NCBI RefSeq assembly: GCF_008973665.1 | Contig: NZ_WACP01000002.1 | Span: forward strand, 124,001-188,000 | Direction: 5' to 3' | Origin: Paenibacillus tengchongensis | GTDB taxonomy: Bacteria > Bacillota > Bacilli > Paenibacillales > Paenibacillaceae | DNA: 64,000 bases | Part shown: positions 1 to 9,168 of the stretch, piece after piece | How positions within the stretch are numbered: position 1 is the stretch's first letter | How the letters are laid out: every line of letters starts with the position of its first letter | Notes under the pieces: generated by a model | Database searches by the model: none | What the model was told of the DNA's origin: nothing | What the model saw: the letters and a program-made list of their open reading frames with translations, nothing else | Program-made: the position numbers and the translations under genes

Positions 1-1002
1 TTGAATGTGGTATCGCTGCAGCACATCTTTATGAAAAAGCCTGGAGATTCCCTCGGCGATCCTGCCGCCGCTGTCGGCCCCCACGAAGCGGAACAAGGCG
101 TACAGCTCCTCGTGGGGGAGCTGCCACTGCTGCGCGAGGCCCGCCGTCCGCTCCGGCAGCAGGCAGCGCAGGTCGGGGAACAGGTAGCTGTGCCGGTACA
201 GCTCCTGTACCTCGGCGTACGCGCCGGGCAGGGCCCGCAGGCCCTGCTGCGGGCCGGTCATCACGGCGGCGGCGCCGATCTGCGCGGCCTTGAGCGCCTC
301 CGGCAGCCTGCTTGTATCGGCGGAGGCATCGACCGCCAGAATCAGGTGCGGGCGGTGCTGCAGGCAGATGCAGCCTTCGCTGCCGTACACGCGGTAGGCC
401 ATGGATTCCATGCTGTGGGCGCTGCTGGCGCCCGGCTGGTGAATCCGGCGCTCCTCGCGCAGCAGGCATAGCCGGTAGCTGCGCCACAGGGACGGGTGCT
501 GGCGTTCCGTCTCCTCCACCCATGCCTCGTCGCTGGCTGAGCCCTGCATATACAGGCTCAGCTCCTTGCGGTCCGTCTCCCGGACGAGCCGGGAGAGCTG
601 CTCCATGTCCCGCGACAGCTCCTGCCGGGTGCGGATTTCCTGCCAGACATGCTCCACCGAAGCCTGCAGGTCCTCCCGGTTGACCGGCTTGAGCAGATAC
701 CCCTTGGCCCCCAGCTCCATGGCTTTCTGGGCATAAGCGAAATCGCCGTACCCGCTGATAATCAGATAATCGGCAGGCAGGCGCTCTTCCCGCGTCTGCG
801 CCATCAGCGCAAGGCCGTCCATATCGGGCATGCGGATATCTGTAAGGACCAATTGGATGCTGTTACAGCGCAGCAGCTCCAGCGCCTGAGCCCCGTTCGC
901 CGCGCAGTAAATGCGGTCCGGCTGCAGCGGGAACTGCGAGACCATCGCCTGCAGGCCGTCGCGGATATGCTTCTGATCGTCAACAATCAGCATATTCATC
1001 AT
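1..1002 (-). CDS. AraC-type response regulator (YesN family), C-terminus cut by window edge
   Basis: Response regulator partner of the histidine kinase directly upstream. The N-terminus is a receiver domain: MLIVDD acidic pocket at the start, phospho-acceptor Asp in the VLTDIRMPDMDG motif, and the Lys in YLLKPVN. A YesN-type linker of about 200 residues follows, and the frame stays open to base 1, so the expected C-terminal AraC HTH pair lies outside the window. Start chosen at the first ATG of ATGATGAAT, 6 bases after the kinase stop, with a GGGGGGATGG purine stretch in front. Kinase and regulator are presumably cotranscribed with the sugar transporter. Family known; ligand unknown. Confidence 0.85.
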   Translation of the reverse strand, partial: MMNMLIVDDQKHIRDGLQAMVSQFPLQPDRIYCAANGAQALELLRCNSIQLVLTDIRMPDMDGLALMAQTREERLPADYLIISGYGDFAYAQKAMELGAKGYLLKPVNREDLQASVEHVWQEIRTRQELSRDMEQLSRLVRETDRKELSLYMQGSASDEAWVEETERQHPSLWRSYRLCLLREERRIHQPGASSAHSMESMAYRVYGSEGCICLQHRPHLILAVDASADTSRLPEALKAAQIGAAAVMTGPQQGLRALPGAYAEVQELYRHSYLFPDLRCLLPERTAGLAQQWQLPHEELYALFRFVGADSGGRIAEGISRLFHKDVLQRYHIQ

Positions 1003-1007
1003 GCTCG

Positions 1008-2852
1008 TTACCATCCCCCCAGACTGACTTGTTCCCAAGGTAAACGTATTGTGACGCAAGTATATGCCCCCGGCACACTGTCGATAGCGAGTCCGCAGCC
1101 CTCGCCGTAATGCAGCTGCAGCCGTTTATGCACGTTCTCCAGGCCCAGCCCGTTCCGGCTTGCAGTGATCGGGCGGTCGGCATTGTCCGCCAGCGCCTCC
1201 TGCAGGCGGCTGAGCGTATCCCGGTCTATGCCGGTGCCGTTATCGCGGATATCAATCAGCAGCATGAGGTTGTTCTCCACCTTGACGTTCATTTCAATAG
1301 TCACGCTGCCTCCTGGCGGCGAAGCGTGATGCACGGCATTCTCGACAATCGGCTGAAGGCACATCTTGGGAATCGGGTAGCGCAGCACCTCGGGCGGAAG
1401 CTCCGCCCGCAGCTCAAAGCCGCTGCCCTCCATGAAGTTAATGAAGCGGATATAGCTCTCAATATTGGCGAGCTCATCGCCGAGATTGACGGTGTCGCCG
1501 CGCCACTGCATGCTGTAGCGCAGCAGCGCCCCGAGCGACACCAGCGCGCCGGCGATGGCCGGCTGCCGCTCCACTTCCGCACGCATCCGGATGGATTCCA
1601 GGGCGTTGTACAGGAAGTGGGAATTGATCTGCGAATGCAGCGAATGAAGCTGCGCGTTCTTGGCAATCAGCTGCTTATCGACGACCTGCGTCATCAGGCG
1701 CTGGATTTCATCCAGCATGCTGTTGTAGCTGACGGCGACGAAGTCGATTTCATCGCCGGGCTCGTTCTCGCCGAGACCGGTGTGAATCTTGGCATCCAGC
1801 TGGCCGCGGCGCACCTTGCGCATGGAAGCCAGCACCATCTCCAGCCGGCGGAAGATACGCCGGGTCATATAGGAGACGAGCAGCAGCATCATCAGCAGCA
1901 CGCAGGCCGCAATGGCTGTCACCAGGAGGTACCAGCTGCGCGGACCCTTCATCAGGTCCTGATGGGAGGCGATGTCGATGACATAAGCGTCCAGCGGTGC
2001 GATGTAACGGTACAGCGCATAGTACAGCTGGTCGCCGGCGCGGACCTTGACGGGACTGCCCTGCTGCAGCGCGTCCAGCTTCCCGTGGACTCGGCCGAGA
2101 ATGCCGTCCAGCTCCTCCCCCGCATTCAGGGCAAATACATGCGAGCCGTTATATACACGGCGGGAAGGATCGCTCCCGTCCATGACGACAGAGAAGAAAT
2201 GGCCTTCCGTCTCTTCGAGAACGCTGCTGAAGAACTCGCTGTGCGCCGCCCTGATCTCCATTACAGTGGGACGCCTGGACGACTGTCCCTGCAGGCGCAC
2301 CAGCCGGTAATAAGATAACGTCTGCCCGTCGTCCTGTAAGGAGAATAAGCGGTAGCCGGCACCGCCCTCTTCGCGCAGCGACATCCAGTAATCCTGCGGC
2401 CAGAAGCGGTCGTAACGGTAAATCTCCGGCCAAATTTCATGCAGGCCGGGGTTATCGACATAGAAGCTGATCTGGCTGACCAGATCATAGCTTTGGATAA
2501 TATTATGCATCTGCTCATATTGATTCTGCCTGAATTTGACGAGCCGCAGGCCGTCGGCCTGCATATCGGAGTGGATGAAATCCACGAACGCTTTCTGGGT
2601 CAGTGCGGTTGAGGAAGCGTTCTCAAGAACAGCCAGGCGGCTGCGCAGCTGCTCCTCGAGGCGCGAGACGTGGCTTGCGCCGGTAGCCATGGCATCCTTG
2701 TAGAGCTGGGATTCCTGGGTCCGGATGAACAGAAAGGACACGATAATGGCCGGAATGGCGATCATCAGGCTGAAGGCCAGGAATAATTTCTGCGATATGC
2801 GCGAATTGCGGTAAAGTCTTCGTATCCTCGTCCACACAGCCTTCACTCTCAT
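1008..2852 (-). CDS. sensor histidine kinase, YesM family
   Basis: Membrane sensor kinase. It has an N-terminal membrane segment (about residues 20-45), a long extracellular sensing region, a second membrane segment near residues 300-320, a HAMP linker, then the His_kinase domain with the INSHFLYN phospho-acceptor motif (family usual INPHFLYN) and an HATPase with DNGTGI and GLGLENV boxes. YesMN systems usually sense carbohydrates and drive adjacent ABC importers. Start placed at MRVKAVW, where AGGGTGGGGGG sits just before the ATG; an in-frame ATG 24 bases upstream (2876) is possible. It lies between the solute-binding protein and the response regulator, all on the minus strand. Confidence 0.88.
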   Translation of the reverse strand: MRVKAVWTRIRRLYRNSRISQKLFLAFSLMIAIPAIIVSFLFIRTQESQLYKDAMATGASHVSRLEEQLRSRLAVLENASSTALTQKAFVDFIHSDMQADGLRLVKFRQNQYEQMHNIIQSYDLVSQISFYVDNPGLHEIWPEIYRYDRFWPQDYWMSLREEGGAGYRLFSLQDDGQTLSYYRLVRLQGQSSRRPTVMEIRAAHSEFFSSVLEETEGHFFSVVMDGSDPSRRVYNGSHVFALNAGEELDGILGRVHGKLDALQQGSPVKVRAGDQLYYALYRYIAPLDAYVIDIASHQDLMKGPRSWYLLVTAIAACVLLMMLLLVSYMTRRIFRRLEMVLASMRKVRRGQLDAKIHTGLGENEPGDEIDFVAVSYNSMLDEIQRLMTQVVDKQLIAKNAQLHSLHSQINSHFLYNALESIRMRAEVERQPAIAGALVSLGALLRYSMQWRGDTVNLGDELANIESYIRFINFMEGSGFELRAELPPEVLRYPIPKMCLQPIVENAVHHASPPGGSVTIEMNVKVENNLMLLIDIRDNGTGIDRDTLSRLQEALADNADRPITASRNGLGLENVHKRLQLHYGEGCGLAIDSVPGAYTCVTIRLPWEQVSLGGW

Positions 2853-2982
2853 CCCCCCCACCCTGTAATATACCATGGTTTACCGGTTCGCAGGCGGGTT
2901 ATACCGGGAACGGTGCCGCTTCGCTGTCCTCCGTACAAGCGGGTAAGACCGGCTGCCCTCGGGACAGCCGGCCGGTACATCC

Positions 2983-4653
2983 TTAATCCGCCATCTTTGC
3001 CTTCCGCGCATCCAGCTCGGTCTGGCGGAATTCCATGACCTGCTGGAAGCCGTAGCTGTCACGGCGTTCCAGGAAGTCCGCAAAGATTTTGTCAAAAGCC
3101 GCCTCATCCTTGGCCGTAATCAGCTCCGGCATCACTTCCTCCCAGTTCTGGGAGATGCGCGACCAGGCTACTGCCACCTCGGAATCGCCCAGCGGGTCCA
3201 GCCCCTTGTAGATGCCGCTGTCAATGTCGGCCTGGGCGTTGGCGAAGTCCTCCATCTGCTTGATGACCGGCGCCTTCTCCGGCCGCCACTGGTTCACAAT
3301 GACCGGATTGCGCATCATCCAGTAGGTGTCGAGTACGCCGTACTCCTTCTCCAGGGTCTCAATATCGCTGTCGATCAGGCTGACCATGTCCGCCTTCAGC
3401 TGCGGCTTGCCGTCCACGGTTTCCCAGGTCTCGCCTTCCTTGCCGAGGAACAGGTCGCGCTGGCCTTCTTCGCTGGCGAGATAGGTCAGGAAACGGATGG
3501 CCCGCTCCGGATTCTTGGTCGATTTGCTGATCATCGTCACCATCCAGCCGTCCATGTTGCCGGGGAACAGCTTGGCGCTGCCGCCGCTGCTATTCTGCGG
3601 CCCGTCTACGGCAATATAATATGAATCCGGATTGGCGCTGGCCGCCAGCATCGGGTTGACGGCCGTCATGCCGGTCCATTCGCGGACCATCATGAAGTAG
3701 CGGGCGTTATTCGTCTTCTCCTCTACCTGCGTATCGGAATCGACGAGGAAGTCCACGTTAAGCAGCCCGCGTTCATAGGCGGTGCGGAAGGTCTTCAGCC
3801 AGGTGATATATTCGGGATCGGTCACACGGTCATAGACCTTGCCGTCCTTCTCATGCGGAACAGCCAGCAGATTCTGCAGGTATTCGGTCATGCCGTACGG
3901 TACATTGCCCTGGGCGAAGAACGGGCTCATCGGCTGGCCTTTATATTCGGAATAGTTGTCCTTCAGCAGCTGCAGCGCGTTCAGGAAGCCCTCCGGGGTG
4001 CTGAGGTCCGGGCTGCCCATTTCCTCGTACAGGTCTTTGCGGACCAGGAACGTCTGGTTGGCGGCCGTCATGCCCGTTTCGTGCATCAGATTCGGACTGT
4101 AGGAGTCGTTCGGAACGCCGTAGGTGTTACCGTTCTCCTGACGGTACCATTTCAGCGTACCGTCACCCGCAACCTTGAAGAAATACGGGTCATACTGGTC
4201 GGCCAGCTCGTTCAGGGCATAAACATGGTCGCCTTCCCACAGCTTCTTGACCGCTGTTTCCCACGAACCCATCGAGATCAGGTCCGGCAGCTGGCCGGAG
4301 GTCATCATCAGCGTCATCTGCTCGTTCGCCTCGCCGGAGGGCACCTCCAGCTTAACGTTGACGCCAGTCTTCTCCGTGACATACTTGGAGGTTAAGCTCT
4401 CGCCCCAGGTATGGGCGTACCAGTTGGCGCCGACGAACCAGGTCAGATCGACCGGACTCGTGTCCAGCTTCCAGGCCGGCTCCTCCGGGTTCAGCGCCGG
4501 TTCGTTCTGCGTCTCCTGGGCCGCATCCGTCGGCTGTGCCGAGGGGGCGCTTTCATTATTGCCGGAGCTGCCGCTGCAGGCGGCCAGGGACAAGGAGAGC
4601 ATGACGGCCAGCATGGGGGTCAGGCTTTTTTTAATCGAAATGCGCTTCATCAA
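2983..4653 (-). CDS. extracellular sugar-binding lipoprotein of ABC importer (LplA-like)
   Basis: Solute-binding protein, 556 residues, the usual size for LplA-type family 1 binding proteins. The signal peptide ends in a lipobox (LSLAACSGSS), so the mature protein is a lipoprotein on the outer face of the membrane. A Ser/Gly/Glu-rich linker precedes the binding domain, which starts near TSPVDLTWFVG. It is the third gene of the operon permease-permease-SBP-kinase-regulator. No ATPase is encoded here, as is normal for this class, which shares an MsmX-type ATPase. Substrate unknown; the divergent GH16 enzyme suggests a beta-glucan oligosaccharide, by inference. Confidence 0.9.
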   Translation of the reverse strand: MMKRISIKKSLTPMLAVMLSLSLAACSGSSGNNESAPSAQPTDAAQETQNEPALNPEEPAWKLDTSPVDLTWFVGANWYAHTWGESLTSKYVTEKTGVNVKLEVPSGEANEQMTLMMTSGQLPDLISMGSWETAVKKLWEGDHVYALNELADQYDPYFFKVAGDGTLKWYRQENGNTYGVPNDSYSPNLMHETGMTAANQTFLVRKDLYEEMGSPDLSTPEGFLNALQLLKDNYSEYKGQPMSPFFAQGNVPYGMTEYLQNLLAVPHEKDGKVYDRVTDPEYITWLKTFRTAYERGLLNVDFLVDSDTQVEEKTNNARYFMMVREWTGMTAVNPMLAASANPDSYYIAVDGPQNSSGGSAKLFPGNMDGWMVTMISKSTKNPERAIRFLTYLASEEGQRDLFLGKEGETWETVDGKPQLKADMVSLIDSDIETLEKEYGVLDTYWMMRNPVIVNQWRPEKAPVIKQMEDFANAQADIDSGIYKGLDPLGDSEVAVAWSRISQNWEEVMPELITAKDEAAFDKIFADFLERRDSYGFQQVMEFRQTELDARKAKMAD

Positions 4654-4721
4654 AGAATCATCCTTTCGTATAAAAGCTGTTGGCTGATGATAGGTTGGTC
4701 CAATGGATCTGCTTGGTTCGC

Positions 4722-5606
4722 TTACCCTTTAATCGCGCCGATCATTACCCCTTTGACCAGATAGCGCTGAATGAAGGGGTAGAACAGCAGAATCGGCAGG
4801 GTTGCCACCATCATGGAGGCGAACTTAATGGAATTGCCGGGCAGCCTTGCCCCGAACTGGGCCATCGCCTGCTGCTGCATGAAGGACATGGAGTTCTCGG
4901 CGATGATTTTGTAGAGGATGGTCTGCATTGGCAGAAGCTCCTGCGAGCGGATATAGATGACACCCTGATAATAATCGTTCCAGTGGTAGACTGCCGAGAA
5001 CAACGAGATGGTGGCGATGACCGCCATGCTGTTGGGCAGTACGATCCGGAACAGCACGCCGTAATCCGAAGCCCCGTCCACCTTGGCCGATTCCTCGAGA
5101 CTGTCAGGGATGGTGCGGAAGAAGCTCATGAAGATGACCATATTGAAGAAGCTGTACATCCCCGGAATGACGAATACCCAGAAGTTATCATATAAGCCCA
5201 GCTTCGTCATGAGGATAAACGTAGGAATGAGTCCGCCGGAGAACAGCATCGTAATCAGGGCGATCTTCATGTATACCTTGCGGCCGATCAGCGTCGTCTT
5301 GCTCATCCCGTAGGCTACAATAGCGGTAAACAGCACATGGGCAGCCGATCCGATGACTGTGCGCAGCGTAGTAACCACAAAGCCGTGCATCAAGGTCTTG
5401 TCATTAAATACAACGCTGTAGCTGGCCAGTGACCATTTCTCCGGGATCAGGTTGACGGTGCCCAGCATTGCCTGCTCCGGCGCATTCAGCGAGTTCATCA
5501 GCACGAACCACATCGGGTACAGCGTCAGGAAGCAGACTCCCAGCATCAGCAGGGTATTGCAGACCTCAAAACCGCCAATTCTCCGGAATCTTGCGCGTCT
5601 TTCCAT
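4722..5606 (-). CDS. carbohydrate ABC transporter permease (LplC/YtcP type)
   Basis: Inner-membrane permease, 294 residues with about six hydrophobic segments. The EAA loop reads EESAKVDGASDYGVLFRIVLPNS, the contact site for the shared ATPase. The C-terminus ends in KGVMIGAIKG, typical of this family. It lies 15 bases downstream of the partner permease and upstream of the binding protein, so the three form one import complex. Start taken at the Met of MERRARFRR, with a GGGGGGAGAG ribosome site just upstream. Confidence 0.92.
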   Translation of the reverse strand: MERRARFRRIGGFEVCNTLLMLGVCFLTLYPMWFVLMNSLNAPEQAMLGTVNLIPEKWSLASYSVVFNDKTLMHGFVVTTLRTVIGSAAHVLFTAIVAYGMSKTTLIGRKVYMKIALITMLFSGGLIPTFILMTKLGLYDNFWVFVIPGMYSFFNMVIFMSFFRTIPDSLEESAKVDGASDYGVLFRIVLPNSMAVIATISLFSAVYHWNDYYQGVIYIRSQELLPMQTILYKIIAENSMSFMQQQAMAQFGARLPGNSIKFASMMVATLPILLFYPFIQRYLVKGVMIGAIKG

Positions 5607-5621
5607 CTCTCTCCCCCCTTT

Positions 5622-6542
5622 CTAGTAAATACTCTCGCCCGTCAGCTTCCTGGAGGTGTGGTTCGCGATAAACAATAGTCCAAGCGCCACGATTGAGCGG
5701 GCAAACAATACGGCCGTGGAGAAGGAATGTCGTCCCGACACAAGACCCATGTTGTAAATGTAAAGATCAAGGCTCTCCGCCATCTTCATGTTCATGTTGT
5801 TCTTCAGCATGAAGATCTGCTCGAAGTTGCTGCCGAGGATGCCGCTGACGGCGAGGATGAACAGGACGGCGATCGTCGGGCGGATGCTCTGCACCGTAAT
5901 ATGCCACATGCGCTGCCAGCGGTTCGCCCCGTCCAGTTCGGCGGCCTCATACAGCCCCGGGTCGATGCCGGAGATGGCGGCAATATAGATAATGGCGCTC
6001 CAGCCCGTTTCCTTCAGCGTATCGGTGAAGAAGGTAATCCACCAGAAGTATTTTGGATCGCTGTTGAACAGGATCTCGCGCTCCTGCAGCCCCAGCCCCA
6101 TCATTACCTGATTGATCACGCCGCCTTCGCCCAGCCAGTTCAGCGCAATCCCGCCGAAGATCGTCCAGGCGATAAAATGCGGCAGGTACGAAATCGTCTG
6201 CACCGTCCGCTTAAAGCGCAGGCTGCGGATTTCATTGAGCAGCAGCGCAAAAATAATCGGAATCGGAAATCCCAGCACCAGCTTGATGGTGCTCATCCCC
6301 AGCGTATTGCGGATCGAGCGCCAGAACCGGTCATCGGTGACGAAATCCTGGAAGTGCTTCAGCCCGGCAAACGGCGATTCCAGCAGGGGCTTTGCAATAC
6401 TGTAATCCATAAAGGCGATGATGAGCCAGAACATCGGCAGATAGCAGAAGATCACCATCCAGACGATGCCCGGAATGACCATGCTTTGCAGCTGCCACTG
6501 CCTTAAGAACGCTTTCATTTGTGCTGTGCGGAATTGAAACAT
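5622..6542 (-). CDS. carbohydrate ABC transporter permease (LplB/YteP type)
   Basis: First gene of the sugar importer operon, 306 residues with about six membrane segments. The EAA-like loop reads LYEAAELDGANRWQRMWHITVQSI. The C-terminus NHTSRKLTGESIY is typical of LplB-like subunits. The frame is open far upstream, but the start is set at MFQFRTAQM because AAAGGGGGGACA lies 8-10 bases before it and homologues begin here; upstream residues look non-coding and overlap the divergent GH16 gene. It should pair with the LplC-like permease. Confidence 0.92.
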   Translation of the reverse strand: MFQFRTAQMKAFLRQWQLQSMVIPGIVWMVIFCYLPMFWLIIAFMDYSIAKPLLESPFAGLKHFQDFVTDDRFWRSIRNTLGMSTIKLVLGFPIPIIFALLLNEIRSLRFKRTVQTISYLPHFIAWTIFGGIALNWLGEGGVINQVMMGLGLQEREILFNSDPKYFWWITFFTDTLKETGWSAIIYIAAISGIDPGLYEAAELDGANRWQRMWHITVQSIRPTIAVLFILAVSGILGSNFEQIFMLKNNMNMKMAESLDLYIYNMGLVSGRHSFSTAVLFARSIVALGLLFIANHTSRKLTGESIY

Positions 6543-6694
6543 GTTTCGTGTGTCCCCCCTTTCCTCTTCATCGTAAGAAAAAGAGCCCCGGAAAAAAAGG
6601 CCACCGTTTTTGGCGGTATCCCAATTTTTTGGATTCCGCGCTGCCGGGGCGCGAATGCAGTATGCTGTGTTTAAATGAGAGGAGTGTGGGGTCC

Positions 6695-7438
6695 ATGGGC
6701 AAGCTGGTATGGAAGCAGGATTTCGTGCAGGGCGGGAGAAATTTGCAGGACTGGAACATCCGTCTGGGCAATGATCTGCTTGATCATAACGACCAACCTG
6801 TGTTTCCGGGCTGGGGCAACGGCGAGCAGCAATACTATACGAATCAGGAGAACAACCTGTATTTCGATGAACAGGGTCTGAACCTCCGGGCATGCCGTGA
6901 ACCAATCAGGCAGGCAGGCCGCAGCTTCGCCTATACCTCCGCACGTTTGGATACGAGGAATCATTTCTCGTTCTGCTACGGCAGGCTGGTTGTGCGGGCG
7001 AAGCTGCCTATTGGAGCGGGCCTGTGGCCTGCGGTCTGGCTGCTGCCGCAGGATCAGGCTTACGGCCCTTGGCCGGCCTCCGGGGAGCTCGACATGCTGG
7101 AAGCGAAGGGGCGCCTGCCCCGGCAGATCGCCGGGACGCTGCATTACGGGCCGGACATGGAGCATAAGGTCGTCGAGGAGTTCATTTATGAGCTGGAGAG
7201 CGGGACGATTAACGAGTTCCGTGATTATTCGCTGGAATGGAGCGAGGAGTCGATCCGCTGGCTGGTGGACGGCCACTGCTACGCGGAACGCCGGCTGGAG
7301 CCGGGCGTGATGCCGTTTGACCGGCGCTTTTATCTGCTGCTGAACCTGGCGGTGGGCGGGTGGTACGACCATGTGGAGGTCGACGATACTGCGCTGCCTG
7401 CAGTGATGACCGTGGCGGGGATTTGGGTGTATCAGTAG
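6695..7438 (+). CDS. GH16-family beta-glucanase, no signal peptide
   Basis: Glycoside hydrolase family 16, 247 residues, catalytic domain only. The signature ELDMLE gives nucleophile E131, assisting D133 and acid/base E136. WGNGEQQYYT and the aromatic-rich N-terminus fit laminarinase/lichenase-type GH16. The start at MGKLVWKQDF follows GAGAGGAG by 10 bases. No signal peptide or membrane segment is visible, so the enzyme should be cytoplasmic and cut imported oligosaccharides. It is divergent from the sugar ABC operon, sharing a 152-bp promoter region. Exact specificity (beta-1,3 or mixed-linkage) cannot be read from the sequence. Confidence 0.88.
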   Translation: MGKLVWKQDFVQGGRNLQDWNIRLGNDLLDHNDQPVFPGWGNGEQQYYTNQENNLYFDEQGLNLRACREPIRQAGRSFAYTSARLDTRNHFSFCYGRLVVRAKLPIGAGLWPAVWLLPQDQAYGPWPASGELDMLEAKGRLPRQIAGTLHYGPDMEHKVVEEFIYELESGTINEFRDYSLEWSEESIRWLVDGHCYAERRLEPGVMPFDRRFYLLLNLAVGGWYDHVEVDDTALPAVMTVAGIWVYQ

Positions 7439-7671
7439 GGTGTTTGTGAAGTTGTGAAGCAGATCATCCGGCAACCTGCAATAATCAGCATGCGGAGCTG
7501 GAATAGGGTCCATCTGAGTCCGTTAATGCTGCAAAAGGGGGCTTTCTGCCGAAATAAGGGCTGTACGGTCCGTAAGCAATAGCGGCCCCTGAAATAGCCG
7601 GATTTATCTATTTTGCACGGTAAACAGTATGATATCAGCCGCATAGAGGTATGAATAAAGGAGCGGTGCCC

Positions 7672-8070
7672 ATGAATATCGAAGAGGTTAAACGAATCAG
7701 CGAAGTGTCCAAACGGGAGCGGTGGCCTTATCCAAAGACGTTTCAGGCCTTGCTTGCAGCCGGCGTCGTTTCCTACCGGACAAGCATAGCGGATAACGGC
7801 ACCGTATTCAGCGGCAAGGGCGGCGAGTATGAGGAACGGAATGATGATGCGGCTGCAAATCTTGAGGTTGCAGGGAATTATCAGGCGGAAGCCGTTAAAC
7901 GGGGACTAGCGCATCATCAGGAGCACCGCACGCCTTTTGCCGACTTTCTTAAGGATATGGCCGCTGCCGGGGTGCAGTTTTACGAGGTCGATTTGCTGAA
8001 GCGCACCATTGACTACACCAGCGGGAGACCCGGCGAATCGGTTATAGAGACTGTGCCAGTTGTGGAGTAG
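7672..8070 (+). CDS. DUF1398 family protein (YbcV-like)
   Basis: Protein of 132 residues. The pattern FLKDMAAAGVQFYEVDLLKRTIDY followed by an ETVPVVE end matches the remembered DUF1398 family (E. coli YbcV), whose biochemical role is unknown. The start ATG at 7672 follows AAAGGAG by 8 bases; an upstream ATG at 7651 lacks such a site. It is single, followed by a hairpin, and has no obvious partner. No signal peptide or membrane segment is present. Confidence 0.65.
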   Translation: MNIEEVKRISEVSKRERWPYPKTFQALLAAGVVSYRTSIADNGTVFSGKGGEYEERNDDAAANLEVAGNYQAEAVKRGLAHHQEHRTPFADFLKDMAAAGVQFYEVDLLKRTIDYTSGRPGESVIETVPVVE

Positions 8071-8081
8071 ACCTGCTTGAG

Positions 8082-8120
8082 ACGCCAAGACGCACTCACC
8101 GTGGTGAGACGGCTTGGCGT
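8082..8120 (+). terminator. hairpin downstream of DUF1398 gene
   Basis: Nested inverted repeats: ACGCCAAG pairs with CTTGGCGT, and CTCACC with GGTGAG inside it. Only a short T-containing tail (ATTTGATTTG) follows, so it is a plausible but not strong rho-independent terminator, possibly serving both converging genes. Confidence 0.5.
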
Positions 8121-8154
8121 ATTTGATTTGCCTACCGGCGGGAATTCAGGGGGA

Positions 8155-8673
8155 TTAGCCTTGCTGACTTCTCTTCTTGCGCAAAGAAAGGCTTAAGCCA
8201 ATGAACGGGAAGAAGGTGAAGACAAAGCATACCAGCATGAACAGCCCCAGGCAGAAGAAGAGCCTTTCCGCTTCTTCCACTTGATTCTTCAGAATAAAGC
8301 AGATGATCGCCAAACAGAATGGAACGAGAGACCATTTGCCGTACTGCTGCCTGTTCTTGCTAAGCAGCTCAGCCTCCGACTCCGAATCGCTGAATATGGG
8401 AGAAGCACCAGCCTCTGCCCGGAAAATCTGCAATCCGTCAAAGGCAACAACAGGTGTCCAGCCGCTGGCTTCAAATAAAGCCATCATTTCCGGAGTGACT
8501 CTCTCTTCCATGTTCAAGGCGTAATCATAATCATGCGGCCCGCCTTGTTCAAAACTGTAGAGCATGCCCTTCATTCCGGTGACATGCCAGCCCTGCCGGC
8601 TCATTCGCTTCAGCAGAAGCATATCCTTCCCGGGTGATATTGCCCATCCGTTGCTCATCCGGTATTTAGCCAT
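8155..8673 (-). CDS. DUF2812 membrane protein
   Basis: Protein of 172 residues: a soluble N-terminal domain (MAKYRMSNGWAISPGKDMLLLKRM and so on) and two C-terminal hydrophobic segments near residues 120-160, ending in a basic tail. DUF2812 proteins are commonly encoded just after a PadR regulator, as here. The start ATG overlaps the end of the PadR frame by 8 bases and has AGGAGGGAAATTGT in front, implying translational coupling. Function unknown; probably a PadR-controlled membrane protein. Confidence 0.75.
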   Translation of the reverse strand: MAKYRMSNGWAISPGKDMLLLKRMSRQGWHVTGMKGMLYSFEQGGPHDYDYALNMEERVTPEMMALFEASGWTPVVAFDGLQIFRAEAGASPIFSDSESEAELLSKNRQQYGKWSLVPFCLAIICFILKNQVEEAERLFFCLGLFMLVCFVFTFFPFIGLSLSLRKKRSQQG

Positions 8674-8989
8674 ACAATTTCCCTCCTGAATGAAATGCTT
8701 GCTTGGCAATTTCCACGATCTTGATTCTCCGCTCAAAGTTCTCTTGAAGTAGGGTGCTTCCTTCAGCTGTAATCTGATAAAGAATTTTCGAGTCTTCCTC
8801 GCCGGTTCCGGCGATCCATCCGGCCTGTTTTAGTTTCTTGAGCGTGGTATACATGGTCGCCGGGCCGATCTCGACGCTGCCCGCAGTCATTTCCTGAACA
8901 ACCTGCATGATTCTGTAGCCATGAATCGGCTCAAGGGTTGCCAGCAGAATCAGAAAAATGCTGTCTGTAAGGCTCTTATGGTCAATTAG
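8666..8989 (-). CDS. PadR-family transcriptional regulator, no canonical start codon seen
   Basis: Winged-helix repressor. The frame reads DSIFLILLATLEPIHGYRIMQ, then GPATMYTTLKKLKQAGWI, which are the PadR alpha-1 helix and recognition helix/wing, and ends in a C-terminal helix of about 40 residues. The conserved N-terminal helix is present in frame, but no ATG, GTG or TTG exists between it and an in-frame TAG at 8990-8992; the first ATG at 8908 would delete the helix. The gene is therefore either started at a rare codon (ATT at 8986) or inactivated by a nonsense or frameshift change. It is followed by DUF2812 with an 8-base overlap. Confidence 0.7.
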   Translation of the reverse strand, partial: LIDHKSLTDSIFLILLATLEPIHGYRIMQVVQEMTAGSVEIGPATMYTTLKKLKQAGWIAGTGEEDSKILYQITAEGSTLLQENFERRIKIVEIAKQAFHSGGKLYG

Positions 8990-9028
8990 CTACTTAGCTG
9001 TAAGTTTATAGCTATACATTTTGCCGCC

Positions 9029-9079
9029 GTAACTAAGATATTTCCAATTTGTACACCAAGAAATGACCAGCTTAGTTAC
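9029..9079. promoter_or_regulatory. inverted repeat GTAACTAAG/CTTAGTTAC, possible PadR operator
   Basis: A perfect 9-bp inverted repeat (arms 9029-9037 and 9071-9079) separated by 33 bases lies between the PadR gene and the divergent LuxR-type regulator. A related TACTTAGCTGTAA stretch sits at 8991-9003. Position and symmetry suggest an operator or promoter-overlapping structure; this is inference only. Confidence 0.35.
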
Positions 9080-9168
9080 AGCTGCATTACACCGTACATA
9101 TTTCCAGCGCTCTGTAATCCGTTTATGATGCAAGTATAAACACCATATCACTAAGGGGGCGCCCAACA

